Assembly (NCBI GenBank): GCA_933207985.1
Contig: OW240924.1
Coordinates: 72,641,236 to 72,705,235, forward strand
DNA from: Pelobates cultripes
Lineage: Eukaryota; Chordata; Amphibia; Anura; Pelobatidae
Direction of reading: 5' to 3'
Length of the DNA: 64,000 nt
How positions within the stretch are numbered: the stretch's first letter is position 1; each line of letters opens with the position of its first letter. The position numbers were made by a program, and so were the translations under genes. Under the pieces are notes generated by a model. It was not told the origin of the DNA. It saw nothing but the letters and a program-made list of their open reading frames with translations, and searched no databases. Positions 31,301 through 41,984 of this stretch are shown here, in pieces.

Positions 31301-34300
31301 TCACTTCATTGAGATGAAGTGGTTTTGGTGCTTAGTGTCCCTTCCAAGTGAGGGTAAATGCATGGATTTCTCTAGATTCTCGATCTACTAAAAAATTAGC
31401 ACTGATCATAGCAAAAGTTCATGCTGAAGCATGTAGACAGCTTTGCAGCTTGTGTCCTTGGCTGTAGTTACAGGATTCATGTGCTACAGTTCGGCTAGTG
31501 TTACCTAATCATGTTGCCTGTCAAGGAAGCTTGCCTTCTCAACAGGCACGTACAGGTAATATTCCTTTGAAGTGGGATTTTCCCTCCCGAACAAGTGCTC
31601 AGCCATAAAGTTGTGGAGTTATTTATGCATTAGTAAGGAAAGTACAGGGTAAGCCACTGATTACTAGCCAGTAAATTTAGAAAGGATATTGCTTTCCTGT
31701 ATGTAAAAGAACACTTCTAAGAAAATAAAATGTATCACAATAAAAAATAGTATTTAACTTACATTGGCATATACAAAAACATCCTTTCATTCACATCTCC
31801 CGTTTTTGTAGGGACCAAGCAGCTTACATTTTTCATCTGATCTTGGCCGCCTTTTCAGTGGGACCAGGGTTCCATAAGCCCCCACTCATCATGTAGCTAC
31901 TCACTCGTGTTTTTGTAAATGAAACAATCACCACTTACATATTCAAAACCTTTCTATGTAGCCTTAAGCGATCTAGTCTTATTGCCATTATGAAATCGCC
32001 TTTTAATTCTTTTTTTAAGGCTCACTGTGTGGTTAATGTCCCTTTAAATATATTTTTGTGAATGGTGCACTTTAAATCCTACAACTCCCTTGGCATAAGT
32101 TAAAGAACATCCCTTGACAGAGACAGTGCAGATGAAGTGAATTATCAGGACTGGTGTATCACTAGTGATGAGACCAGCAAGTGTCTTAGCTTGGCACAGT
32201 TTATGGAGATGAAGCATGTCTTACTCCCATTTATTGAGTTGGGTATAGTCTGCTCCTTTCCCCTCTGGAATTTAGATGGAAAAACACACATTTTTATTCT
32301 AATAACCTGTGAGAAATGTCTCCTGCTTCTACAAATGTTACATTTATTATAAAGATGGTTTAGTGGATTGCTTAAATATATAATTAATGCATCCATTTAA
32401 AACTTGCTAGGTTGACATTTTAAATGTGTTACCGGTTGCACATTTATATATTGTTTCTTTGCTATATGCCTTTTCTTTTTGTGTACTAAATTTGATATTA
32501 TACCATCCTTTGTTGTAGAAAATACTTTTTTCCTTTATTTTTCCCTTAAACATATTTCTAACCAAGTGCATTTTGAACCTCTTTTAACAGCCTTTCTTTG
32601 GGTTAAGCCTCGTTTCTCTTGTGTGGAGGAGAGCCCAAGAATTTTTGGTTTGCTAATGGCTGAAATTCTAGGGCTTGGGCCTGTTCTGAAGTTTCCTTTT
32701 GGTTCCTATCACCCTCCCGCTTTGCCGATCTAGATCTTGGTTTGCCCAGATTTGAGCCAGAGTGGCTAGCTCAGGTCAGCTTCAGGTTCTCTAGCCACTT
32801 CCAGTGATTGCATCCAGGGATTTCAGGGTTAACCTCACTGATTTAATGAGGTTCTGGTGCTCTCCAGCCGCCTTCCACCCTTCTCATGTAAACGAGTTAC
32901 TCTCTGGGTCATCTAGGTAATGGACAAGAGGCTCTTTGCTTAAGGTACCTCCAGTCACTGGTTTTATACTGGGGTAAGTAATTTGGGTTTGAAATATATC
33001 AAGTATTTCTCTTGCAAGTTATAAATAACTAGAAAGGAACTTTTTTTAGTTAAATCATAATTACAGCTTCATTACAGTATATGTGTTGGTGTTCGTAATA
33101 TAAAGTAATTAAGTAATTGCTGCTTGTTATGAATGCTACTTTTATAACGTTCTTAAGCCTTAGTGTTCAGTTAAAAAAAGTTTCTATGTAAAATTCCATA
33201 TATTTACATATATGGCACTAACGATGACTTGTCCTAGGCATTTTAGCTTATAACTCACTTTCTATGTACACTTTTTCTTATTTTTTTCTGTGAATTAATG
33301 CATAATGCTAACCTGCGTGCCCTCTGGCTTATTTGTTGCAGGATCTAAAGGATTTTATGAGAAAGGCTGGTGAAGTGACCTATGTGGATGCACACAGAAG
33401 CAACAGGAATGAAGGGTGAGTACTTACGGGTGGACGTGATTTTATCACTACAGAGAACCCATAATTGGGTACAGTGCTCGGAAACGTGCCATAATGCTTT
33501 TGGCTGGCATGCCGTTGCTTGGCATTGGAAACACATTGCATGAAGCTCAGTGAACCGTTCATGTGCTGACACTTGCTCCCAGGAGCCAGTCTGGAATCTG
33601 TTAATCTTTGTGGCAAATGTAGTGAGTATTGACAGTATTTGTCAGGTTCTACCATTTTGATACCAAACTTTCATTTGTCATAGTCCTACCCAGTTCATGA
33701 CACTACTTTGTAGTTAGCCAAGGTGGCTCGAACAAGGCAGACCTTTAAACACACTTGCAAAAGTGGCAGTCCCACACTGAAAGTTGCTGCACCATGTAGT
33801 ATGGGCCATTCTAGTGCCAGTTTCTCTGATTAAATGTGTTGTGCTTAAGGGAATGCTTCACACACAAAGCACTTCTAATTGCAGTTTATAAAAGTGCTGA
33901 CTTCTGTTTGAAATCGACTCTTTAATAAATAATTGCAGAAACACCTCCCTGATTGTCAGGCAGTCAGAGAAGGGTATCTTATCAACTCTGCTAGCTCCAC
34001 AGAATTCTGCATTTTTCACATTTCACAGGCCGTCTGTACTGTTTATAAAAAAAAAAAAAAAGGCTTGCAAAGACTACAGGCGAGTTTTACTGCTTTTACA
34101 CACTGTTTTTAGATGTATCTCCAATTATAAAAGGCCTAACGAAATGCAAGCACTCTTTCATTGAGGATATATCTACTAAATGGCATCTTTTGTATTGGGT
34201 TAGTGGAGTGTCTCTTTAAACTCCACTGCTACATTACTGATGCAAAACTACCTTCACGTAGTTTATGAATTTTGATAATTGTTTCTTGTCGATCACATCT

Positions 34301-37300
34301 GGCAACCAGCAATATTTCGACCAATGCAACATGTTAGGCCACCATAATATCTTGGGAGACCTGTAGCACAGGAAGGGCAACTGGAGTTGCTGTAATAATC
34401 CTCTTGGAATTATCGTGTTCTTGTTTGAGGATTATACAGTGCGTTTTCTCGGTTCTGACACTGATGTGCTAGCAATGAAGATGGTCTGTCATGGGGAGTA
34501 GTACCAGTTGCATCTTAAAGGGGAATGTGGTGGATGAACACAAACCATTCTGACTTTGGAAGCGTTGGAGAGGAGGCAGGTATCTACGCCATAAGCTCTA
34601 CTTATGCACAGACTCTATAAATTCTCAGTGATTCATTTATTTTACTTATGGATAAATTCTAGACCAACATTAATGGAGAATTACACTAAAACATTAACTT
34701 CCATGTTAAAAACAACCTGCTGCTAGCCTCCATGGTTTCTTTGAGAGGTTATTCTAAAAGCCCTGGCAAAGATCCTTAATAGAATCCTGCTTTACTCACA
34801 TTAAACATTGTAATGTGGAAAATTGTTTAAATTTGCCTTAATATCAAATATTTACAAAAGGTTTTACTTTTTCAAGGGTTGTGGAGTTTGCATCCTATAA
34901 CGATATGAAAAGTGCTATGGACAAGCTGGATGGTGTTGAACTAAGTGGTCGCAAAATTAAATTGGTCGAAGATCGCAAAAAGCACAGGTAAAGAAAATAT
35001 GCTAATTGGTGTACACAGGATGATTTGGAACTACGTTTCCCAAGATACACAGCCAGCTTTAAAGATGGCTGAACATCATTTGAAATGTAGTTCAGATAAG
35101 TATGGAGTGAAATGCTTTATCACTGCAATACCCACTGCAGTTTATTGGAGGAGATATAAATGACTAAACTAGGTCTATGTCAAACTGCACAGTTTTGTTT
35201 TAAAAGGCAAGAAGTTGCTCAGGAAGCTGACTGGAGATTTACCCATACAAAACCGACAAATTGCAGTTAATCGTGCAGAGTCCACAAATGGTTACTCAGA
35301 TTAACCAGAGCCTGCTCACTAAACTAGGCAACCTTTGGCACTCCAGATGTTTTGGACTACACCTCCCATGATGCTTTACCAGCATTATGGGGGAGGTAAT
35401 CCACACCATCTGGCGTGCCCAAGGTTGCCTATCCCTGCACTAGACTATGGTGAATTCATTACTTTAAGGTGCTAAAGTCCCTTACTTGTCCTTGCTACAT
35501 TTTATGGTGGCTTATGCCTTTTAATATGAACCAACAATGATGCATTTTTAGTTCAGAAGGCGGTCACACAAGAGTCCACCTTTTTTATTTTTGTTGTGAG
35601 ATTTAAAAGACCACATACGATTCCACAACATCATACGTAGTCACAATATTATCACAGGTTTTCACATATGTGGCATTGAGATAGTGGCACTTTTTTTAGT
35701 CATAGTAAAGGTTGGTAGTTTGCTACGCACAAGCTGGTCATGCTGGGTGAGATTAATATAACATGCTCACAGAGTACTTAAACTAAAGACAACGTTGCTT
35801 AACTGAGGGCATATGCAGGCATGGCCAGCGTGACTAGATACCAGGTAGACCTTACAGTAGGACAGAGTAGCTGGGCAGTAAATTATAGTAATGGTAAACG
35901 TTACTCCCTGGCGAATAAAAGAGAAATTAATAGAAAGATTAACCAATGGGAATAGACTTGAGGCATTATGATATGCTGATTAAGCATAGCGACTGCTAAA
36001 ACAGGGTTCTCATGATTAGAGAATAGGCATGTGTACAAAGTCCCGTAATTGCATTGGCAGCAACTTCTTGGAGGCTGGTCCTCCCGACTTTATCCAATGC
36101 CACTAGTGTGCTGCAGGGGGTTTCTTGGTTGGGCCCAGTATCATATTGCGGCTTCGTGGCTGGGCATCAGAGCTTGGCTCTCTCTGTTTGCTGTGTTCAA
36201 GGAGGGGCCCCTCACTGCTTGTGTCGGAAGCCGCCTTCTCCTTATCTCTGGGCTGCACGCTTGATTTAGCTCTTGTTTTGGGGGTGCTTAAGGCTGCATA
36301 GGCGATTGGTGGGCTTCCCCTTGTTGTGGGACCCTGACCCAGAATGGTATCGACCCTTCAGGGCAGGAGCGTGGATCACTGGATCTGCAGGCAAAGTGGT
36401 GTTAGGAGTAGGTTTTCCGATGCGTTCTCAAAAGGCTTGACACGCCATGTCGAATCTGGCCTCGAAGCTTGTTCTCCAGGCTTGGAACGCTAGGCTTTCC
36501 GAGTGGGTCATGCATTGCAGGAGGTTTGTCGTGTGGAGCTAGCCCCATGTGGGAGATTGGCTGTCACTCCCAGGCATCAGGTCACCGCGCATGCTAGGCC
36601 TCATAGCCGGACGGCTCGGTTTTCCAGTCTGCACAATTCTGGGGTTGCTTTGTTCCCACTCTTTTTTTTTTACTGGTCAGTCATCCGTGCTTGGGTTGCT
36701 GCAACCAGCGTGGGTTTAAGTAGTTTTAGCGTTTATTGTGCTGGATCGTGTCAGAACTAAGGGACAACACGTCCGGCCATCTTAGCTTCCAGGCTCCGCT
36801 CCCTGAGAGTCCACCTTTTGAAGATTTAGGTGTCACTTACTGAGAAATGGGTGAACTCCAAAATGCAGAAATGTTAAATGCACCTAGAAACAATAGATAA
36901 TCGGAGACCTATATTGTCCCCTTCTACTAGGACCTTTTCAGTCAGTACTCTTGTGGTATGTGTAAAAGCATGTTAGTTATTAAATTTTTATTTTTGTTTG
37001 CCGAACATTGCTAATTTATTATGGGAGTATAATTCAGTGATTGACTAACGGAAGGTCTGCTCAGCCTATCAGTGCTGCTCAAGTTGGATCGAATTGGTAT
37101 TCTCGAAGTGTTCACGGAGTTGGTTGAAGAGAGATTGATCTGTAGTGGTTAGATTGCAGTCGTTCTTTAGTGGTGCATAAGAGGTTCCACTGCACAAACT
37201 GCATTTTTGTCTCCTGTATGAATTGATCTCCATCTTTAAGAGGGACTATAATCTTGCTCTTTGAATGTAAAACTGTGTAGTTTGTAAATGGGAGTTTATA

Positions 37301-38989
37301 ATGAGGCATCTGTTTGTTTCACTCCTCCCCCTCCCAAATAAATCTTTCTCAAAGAAAAGCATTGAGCTTGATGGTTCTTTATAAGAAGCATTGAAGCTGC
37401 AGGCATTGTTTAGATAGGACATTGAGCCCATTGTACAGCGCTACGGAATTTGCTAGCGCTATATAATCATTAAAGATTCAAGTCTGACTCTGTTTTGGCT
37501 GTCAGGGAGATAGCCGTTAGATGTATTTAGCCCTGCAAGGTAAACCTGCTGTATCTGCAAACATTTTTATATTGTAGGACTAAAAAAGGGCACTGCTCTC
37601 AAATCACTTCATTGAGATGAAGTGCTCTGTGTGCCTAGAGCGTCCCTTAATCTATCTTTACCGACTTCACATGTGATTGAATAGTTTGTTGCATTTGCCG
37701 TTACATGAATGACCACTCCGAACACATGACTTTATCTCAATGAACCTCTAAGCCATAACTACCTTATTTATTTTACGTAAACCTCTGTCTAAACAACCAT
37801 CCTGCGTTGAATGCAGCTATTCCTACCAACTCATTCTTGCCTGCTGAGTGTTCATAGGGTGAGGACATCTTCCTTCATTACCCACATGCATATCCTAGTA
37901 GCTGTGTCAGTGTGGTTTGATAGCCGCATTCTGGATCAGACTGCAAGAGCTACTACAGTTAGTTTGAATAGCTGAATCCAACCCACATTGCTGCTCAGCC
38001 AAAACAAAACCAATGTAAAACATTTAAAATCATACCAAGTGAAAGATTAATGATACTGTTCCTTTGTCACATTTGTCATTTATTTTACATTATTGTAGGG
38101 GTTTTGGTATTAAAAAATATTCAATTTAAATGAAAATAATTAAAATTAACGCTTTTTTTGTAAAGCATCCATAGTGGGGTGGAAACCATAAACCCCTGTT
38201 TGGAAGCTGATTTTGTCACCTCCTCCTTATGAGATGGAAGCTCTCTGCATTGAGTCAAGTTTGGTGGGGTCGGCAAACTTTGGCATTCCAGCTATTGTGG
38301 ACTGAGATGGAGTCTACAATATCTGGAGTGCCAAAGATTGCCTGTCCTTGGTGTAGGGATAATTTATCCCTTATTACCCCTTTGTACTGCCGAAATGAAC
38401 TCCCATTTAGTCAGGCAGCCTTAGCTAGGGTTTGTTTGTCATTTTTTTTTTACTTTTTGTTTTTGGTCTTTAAGGATAAAGTGTTTTCCAGACTTTTAGC
38501 AATATTTTGTATTTTTTCATTTGTCACATATTTTGATACTGATTGTGGGAACAGATTTCTGCTCTTTTCTTGTTTAAAATTATCAGAAGGTTCTAGCAGA
38601 AGCTTCTGTCTCTTAGGGGAGGAAGTGACCAGCTCCCCACAAATATATTGTAAAAACTACTTGCATGCGGAAGCATCATAACCATTCTGCACTTCTTCTA
38701 GTTATGGTGCTTTGTGTTCTTTTACAACAAGTCAATTTCTGTCTGTGCTACAACACTTAATCCTTTTCATCCAAGAAGCAGATCTCGTTCGAGGAGCTAC
38801 TCTAGATCCCGAAGCAAGTCGAAGTCTCGCGGGTCCTCCAGGTCTGCAAGTAGATCTCGTTCTCCCAGCCGCACGCCTGAGAAGAAATATCCTCCGAAAA
38901 GCAGCAGTGCAGAACCTGCTCAGGCTTCTCCATCTCCTCGTTCTACCAAGCGTCAATCCCGCTCGAGTTCTGCGGACAGCCGCAATTAA
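22192..38989 (+). CDS. SRSF5: Serine/arginine-rich splicing factor 5
   Basis: A complete coding gene. Exons are 22192-22317, 25332-25402, 26641-26760, 26907-26979, 33342-33415, 34877-34987 and 38776-38989; they sum to 789 nt, i.e. 262 codons plus TAA, with all borders AG/GT and phases matching. RRM1 spans about aa 4-72 (RNP2 VFIGRL, RNP1 NGFGFVEF). A Gly-rich linker lies at about 75-90. The pseudo-RRM2 (about 110-182) carries the SWQDLKD signature at 128-134. An Arg/Ser tail runs from about 192 to the end (SADSRN). The start [11 protein letters not shown] separates SRSF5 from SRSF4/6. The protein binds exonic enhancers in the nucleus and recruits the spliceosome. Human SRSF5 is 272 aa (from memory); here the RS tail is shorter and the linker more Gly-rich. 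Confidence 0.95.
22318..25331 (+). other. SRSF5: SRSF5 intron 2
   Basis: AT-rich, with a candidate T2-type MITE end near 23650-23662 (GTTCCTTTAACAC). No other gene is seen. Confidence 0.6.
25332..25402 (+). CDS. SRSF5: SRSF5 coding exon 2
   Basis: 71 bp: [20 protein letters not shown] then CSE and the first two bases of Arg (AG|G). Acceptor TTTCATAG, donor GTATGT. Second half of RRM1. Confidence 0.95.
25403..26640 (+). other. SRSF5: SRSF5 intron 3
   Basis: Contains degraded MITE-like sequence around 25690-26450 (e.g. GATGCTTATAGAGAAGCATT at 26394, resembling the interior of the element at 31021). No exon is seen. Confidence 0.55.
26641..26760 (+). CDS. SRSF5: SRSF5 coding exon 3 (linker)
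   Basis: 120 bp: end of RRM1 ([14 protein letters not shown]) and a linker with two Met followed by a run of seven Gly, then [10 protein letters not shown]. Acceptor CTCTTTAAG, donor GTAATG. The Gly-rich linker joins the RRMs. Confidence 0.94.
26907..26979 (+). CDS. SRSF5: SRSF5 coding exon 4 with tandem acceptor
   Basis: 73 bp if the first AG (26905-26906) is used, 70 bp if the second (26908-26909). It encodes (S)[19 protein letters not shown] then RVSWQ. The acceptor reads CCTAGTAGG, a NAGNAG site; both choices keep the frame and differ by one Ser. Donor GTGAGA. Confidence 0.94.
26980..33341 (+). other. SRSF5: SRSF5 long intron after exon 4, with possible alternative 3' end
   Basis: 6.4 kb, the longest intron of the gene. 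Reading straight on from the exon adds V-R-I-V and a stop at 26992-26994. An AATAAA at about 28624 is followed by a GT-rich stretch (TTTTTGTGTGTAAAT), a plausible polyadenylation site. Human/rodent SRSF5 has a short form that lacks the RS domain through retention of intron sequence (from memory). MITE-like DNA lies at 31021-31347 and a MITE end near 32046. No other gene is seen. Confidence 0.6.
31021..31347. mobile_element. MITE, T2/Kolobok type, in SRSF5 intron
   Basis: Begins TTAAAGGGAAACTATAATGC and ends GGTGCTTAGTGTCCCTTCCAA, an imperfect inverted end with the terminal TTAA decayed to CCAA. Related to the element at 37236-37650. Confidence 0.65.
33342..33415 (+). CDS. SRSF5: SRSF5 coding exon 5
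   Basis: 74 bp: [20 protein letters not shown] then NRNEG (split codon GG|G). It completes the SWQDLKD motif that contacts RNA in pseudo-RRMs. Acceptor TTTGTTGCAG, donor GTGAGT. Confidence 0.95.
33416..34876 (+). other. SRSF5: SRSF5 intron 6
   Basis: A poly-A tract at 34048-34062 and a MITE end GTGTCTCTTTAA at 34208-34219. No exon is seen. Confidence 0.55.
34877..34987 (+). CDS. SRSF5: SRSF5 coding exon 6
   Basis: 111 bp: [20 protein letters not shown] then [16 protein letters not shown]; end of pseudo-RRM2. Acceptor TTTTTCAAG, donor GTAAAG. It leaves AG for the first Arg of the RS domain. Confidence 0.95.
35325..35437. mobile_element. hAT-type MITE
   Basis: Left end TAGGCAACCTTTGGCAC, right end GTGCCCAAGGTTGCCTATCCCTG, with an inner palindrome around ATGATGCTTTACCAGCAT. 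Flanks CACTAAAC and CACTAGAC form an 8-bp duplication with one mismatch. The left end seems to have lost its first six bases. Confidence 0.65.
35585..36805 (-). mobile_element. Short (internally deleted) L1-type retroelement, antisense in SRSF5 intron
   Basis: Flanked by a perfect 14-bp duplication AGAGTCCACCTTTT at 35571-35584 and 36806-36819. The poly-T side is on the left, so the element is on the minus strand. Its 5' end (minus strand) reads GGAGCGGAGCCTGGAAGCTA then AGATGGCCGGACGTG, followed by GC-rich leader; no ORF for ORF1p or ORF2p is recognisable. At about 1.2 kb it keeps both termini but no coding core, so it would depend on an L1 supplied elsewhere. Family assignment is inference. 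Confidence 0.72.
37236..37650. mobile_element. MITE, T2/Kolobok type, carrying a LINE 3' scrap
   Basis: Ends TTAAGAGGGACTATAATC and GTGCCTAGAGCGTCCCTTAA. Inside, 37431-37480 is the L2/CR1-like 3' module (GTACAGCGCTACGGAATTTG then CTAGCGCTATATAA), apparently inserted into or captured by the MITE. Confidence 0.6.
38776..38989 (+). CDS. SRSF5: SRSF5 terminal coding exon (RS domain)
   Basis: 71 codons including the split Arg, plus TAA at 38987-38989. It encodes [20 protein letters not shown] and further Arg/Ser and Ser/Pro pairs. Acceptor TTTTCATCCAAG. The RS region is phosphorylated by SRPK/CLK kinases in this family and directs nuclear speckle localisation. Confidence 0.94.
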
Positions 38990-39540
38990 CTAAGTTGATG
39001 TTTTAGAAAACAAATGTATACTGCTGGGGAAGGTCATCAGCCCCTATATAGAGATGACAATGAAGAGTGATATGCGCAGGTAACAAACAGCTTGTTACAG
39101 GCGGAGGTATAGTTGGCCTAGTACTTTCTTTTCCCCCTTTCTGGTAATTTGCTTCATTTCTTCCTTCCTTGTTGTCACCCACCCCCCTCCAAATCAAGAA
39201 AACATAGCCGTGTATATTTTTGGATTACCTTTAAGTTAATGATTTTAAGAACTGAAAGCTATTTCCACCTGCAAACTATTTTTGCCCCTTTCTATTGTCT
39301 GAAACTATCCCCTGACTTGTTAAAAAATTGAGTGACTTAATGATGGCGTATATGTTGTTGTAGGGTTAATGTGCTAATTGAATTACTGCACCATAGTTTT
39401 TTTCCTTGGTAATCTGTTCTGCACACTTTGCCAGTGCTGTATAATGTAAGCCCAAGCATTGTCTTCTCTATCGAGTGTCACCATATAACATGTACAATTA
39501 AACCATTGAATAAAGTGGCTGGGTATCAGAGTCATAAATC
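38990..39540 (+). other. SRSF5: SRSF5 3' UTR
   Basis: Non-coding; the first clear AATAAA is at 39509-39514. Further signals at 39875-39880 and 39970-39975 could give longer messages. Confidence 0.65.
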
Positions 39541-41754
39541 AGTTTAAGGTTAGAGCCAAAGCCTCATCGACCAAGGGAGTTGTGTATGATGGAGTACATG
39601 ATTAAATAGCACTGTAAACATAAATGTAATGTTACAGATCTGTGTCTTGTAGTAATCATCCACATTTTATAGCTTTTTCTTTTTATTGTAAAATGGCTAA
39701 AAAATGGTTCAGAGAATAATTCTTTTTTTTATTTCCCTTCCGAGTGCTTGTCTGCATAGTTCTAGATGCCTGATGGAATATGAGCAATGTGTCGGTTTTT
39801 TTCGGTATGCTGCTTTTCTGTTGGTTACTGTTTTTTTTGTGTGTAATTTTTTTGGTTTTATGCATTTGAGTTTTAATAAAATCTACCTTTCCAGACAAAT
39901 TTGTAAATCAAATATATATACTTGCTAAGTGTATCAATGATTAGTTTCCTTGCTGTACTGTATTTGGAGAATAAAACAAGCGTTGCTGTTTAGAACAGGG
40001 TTGGTTAAATATAGATATTGCTTGGAATAAAGTTAAGTATCTGTTACCTTTTTAGCATTTGGAAAACCAAATAGCTAGAATGGAGTTAACTTTTACAGGG
40101 TTATTCAGTTTGCTATATTATGGTGCATTTTCTTTTAACCCATTAAAGGCTAATTGTTAAAGTATTAAAGGAAAACTCCACTGTCCAAATAAAAATATAT
40201 AAATATTACTGTAGTAGTAGATAAACCCCACTGAAACAACTTGTTTTTCTTCTAATGCAGGCATATCTAAAAACAGCTTGCAAAACCTGCAGTTCTTTTA
40301 AAGGGATTCTCCCATGCCAGGAAAACATCTGTTTTCCCGGCACTGCAGGACCTTGAGTGCCCATCTCCCTCCCACCCAAAGTTGCTGAAGTGGTTAAAAC
40401 CCCTTCAGTGACTTACCAGAGTCCAGTGCCGATGTCTGTTTCCGCTGGGACAGGCTCCGCCTACGCTCCTCCCCCGCCGACGTCATTAGCCCTCCCCATC
40501 GGAAAGCATTGAATGCTATCATATGGGGATTTCGTCGACGCTGGAGGTCCTCACATAGCATAAGGACATCCAGCATTGCTTAAAACACTTTTCGTGTTCT
40601 AAGAACACGGAAGTCCCTCTAGGGGCTGTCTGATAGATTTATGAAAACTGCAGTAATTACACTTGCAGGGTTAAGGGTAGTGGGAGTTGGCATCCAGACC
40701 ACTCCAATGGGCAGAAGTGGTCTGGGTACCTAGAGTATCCCTTTAACTGCTGCCTTTGCAAGCCCTCACCTTCTAACCCAGCCCAGACTTTCTATGGCTG
40801 TCCAATCACCGCTCAATGAAAAGTGTTTGCAAGGCAGGTGCTCTGAGCTATTACCTGCCTCTTGAGTTTAGATGCATTGAACTAAACAACCAGAAATAAC
40901 AGGACAGGCTGTATGTGTGAAGTTTGCCCTAGTTTTCATTTTACGAAGTGCTGATTTCATTAGAAATTGGCACTTTTGTAAATAACCACGGCTACACCCC
41001 TGGCTTTCAAGCAAAGTATTTCAGGAAGCTAAAGTACTTGAGTTCTTTTTAACAAGGGAATGTTCTGCTCATTTAGCAATTACAGGGCTGTATGCAAATT
41101 AAGCAGGACATTCTACACCAGCACAGCATCTTTAAGGATAATAATGTAGATCCTGAAAGGACACTCAAAATATTGTAACCACTTAATCTCATTTACGTTG
41201 TTATAGTAACTGGAGCCATCCATCCTTTTCAGTGTTAAAACTGTGTTTTGATGTTTTAAGGTTACATTTACCAACAAACAGGTCCTTATAAGCCGAGGAA
41301 GCATTAGGCAACAATGGGCAGTGGTAATTAGCTGAGACTCTCTACTGAACACCACCAGTATGAATTCATACAGGATTAAAAGGTTCTCTACCATAACCAT
41401 TTCTCCAGTGGGGGTGCATGGAGTGAATGTTAAGATAGCATGTCATAAACGTCTACATTTCAAACTACTAGCGGAGTATTTACAAGTTGTATGTATAGTG
41501 CCTGCTTCCAGTCCACTATGCAACAATATTTACACCGTGCCAGGCACGCAGCAACCTGCTATACATAAGGTTTAGGCAGTCTTCTGAGTGCAGCACAAAC
41601 CACACATTATATTTAAACAATGTTAATGTCACCATCTTTGAAACATGTACACGGTGGCAGGCTCACCACATCCTTCTACACATTTTATGCATATATACAG
41701 TGCATGGTTCAATGCAGCCTGCTCTAAGTGAACGCAGAGTCCTTGGTATATCTT
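39541..41754. other. Intergenic, MITE-bearing
   Basis: Contains alternative SRSF5 poly-A signals, a complete T2-type MITE (40298-40746) and another TTAAAGGAAAAC end at 40165. No gene is seen. Confidence 0.55.
40298..40746. mobile_element. Complete MITE, T2/Kolobok type
   Basis: 449 bp with inverted ends TTAAAGGGATTCTCCCATGC and GGTACCTAGAGTATCCCTTTAA and TTAA at both borders. It is GC-richer than its surroundings (e.g. CTCCGCCTACGCTCCTCCCC). No ORF of interest. Confidence 0.82.
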
Positions 41755-41960
41755 CATTTATTATTGCCACATATAACACCAACAGATTCCGTAGCACTTT
41801 ACAATACTATGAGAGGGGGATTTAACGATATAGGACAATTACAAGAAAACTTACAGCAATGATAGATTGAAGAGGACGCTGCTCAAACGAGCTTACAGTC
41901 TATAGGAGGTGGGGTGTAGGACAGGAGGTAGCAATCAAACCAGGTGGAGTGAAGCAGAGA
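41755..41960 (-). mobile_element. LINE 3' fragment (L2/CR1-like), antisense
   Basis: Close relative of 6300-6500: ATTTATTATTGCCACATATA, CAACAGATTCCGTAGCACTT, ACTATGAGAGGGGGATTTAA and GAGCTTACAGTCTATAGGAG occur in the same order in both. It forms the left border of the 40-bp minisatellite. Confidence 0.65.
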
Positions 41961-41984
41961 AAGATATACAGTGCCGAGCTTGCC

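Larger units (their letters stand above)
34988..38775 (+). other. SRSF5: SRSF5 last intron, rich in insertions
   Basis: Contains a hAT-like MITE (35325-35437), a short antisense L1-type retroelement (35585-36805), a T2-type MITE (37236-37650) holding a LINE fragment, and a degraded hAT-like MITE near 38265-38350 (GGCAAACTTTGGCATTCCAG ... TGGAGTGCCAAAGATTGCC). Confidence 0.65.

Noticed and set aside
36049..36760. Short open frames (71-85 codons) as exons of a gene in the SRSF5 intron
   Set aside because: They lie inside the antisense retroelement bounded by 14-bp duplications and have no recognisable domain.
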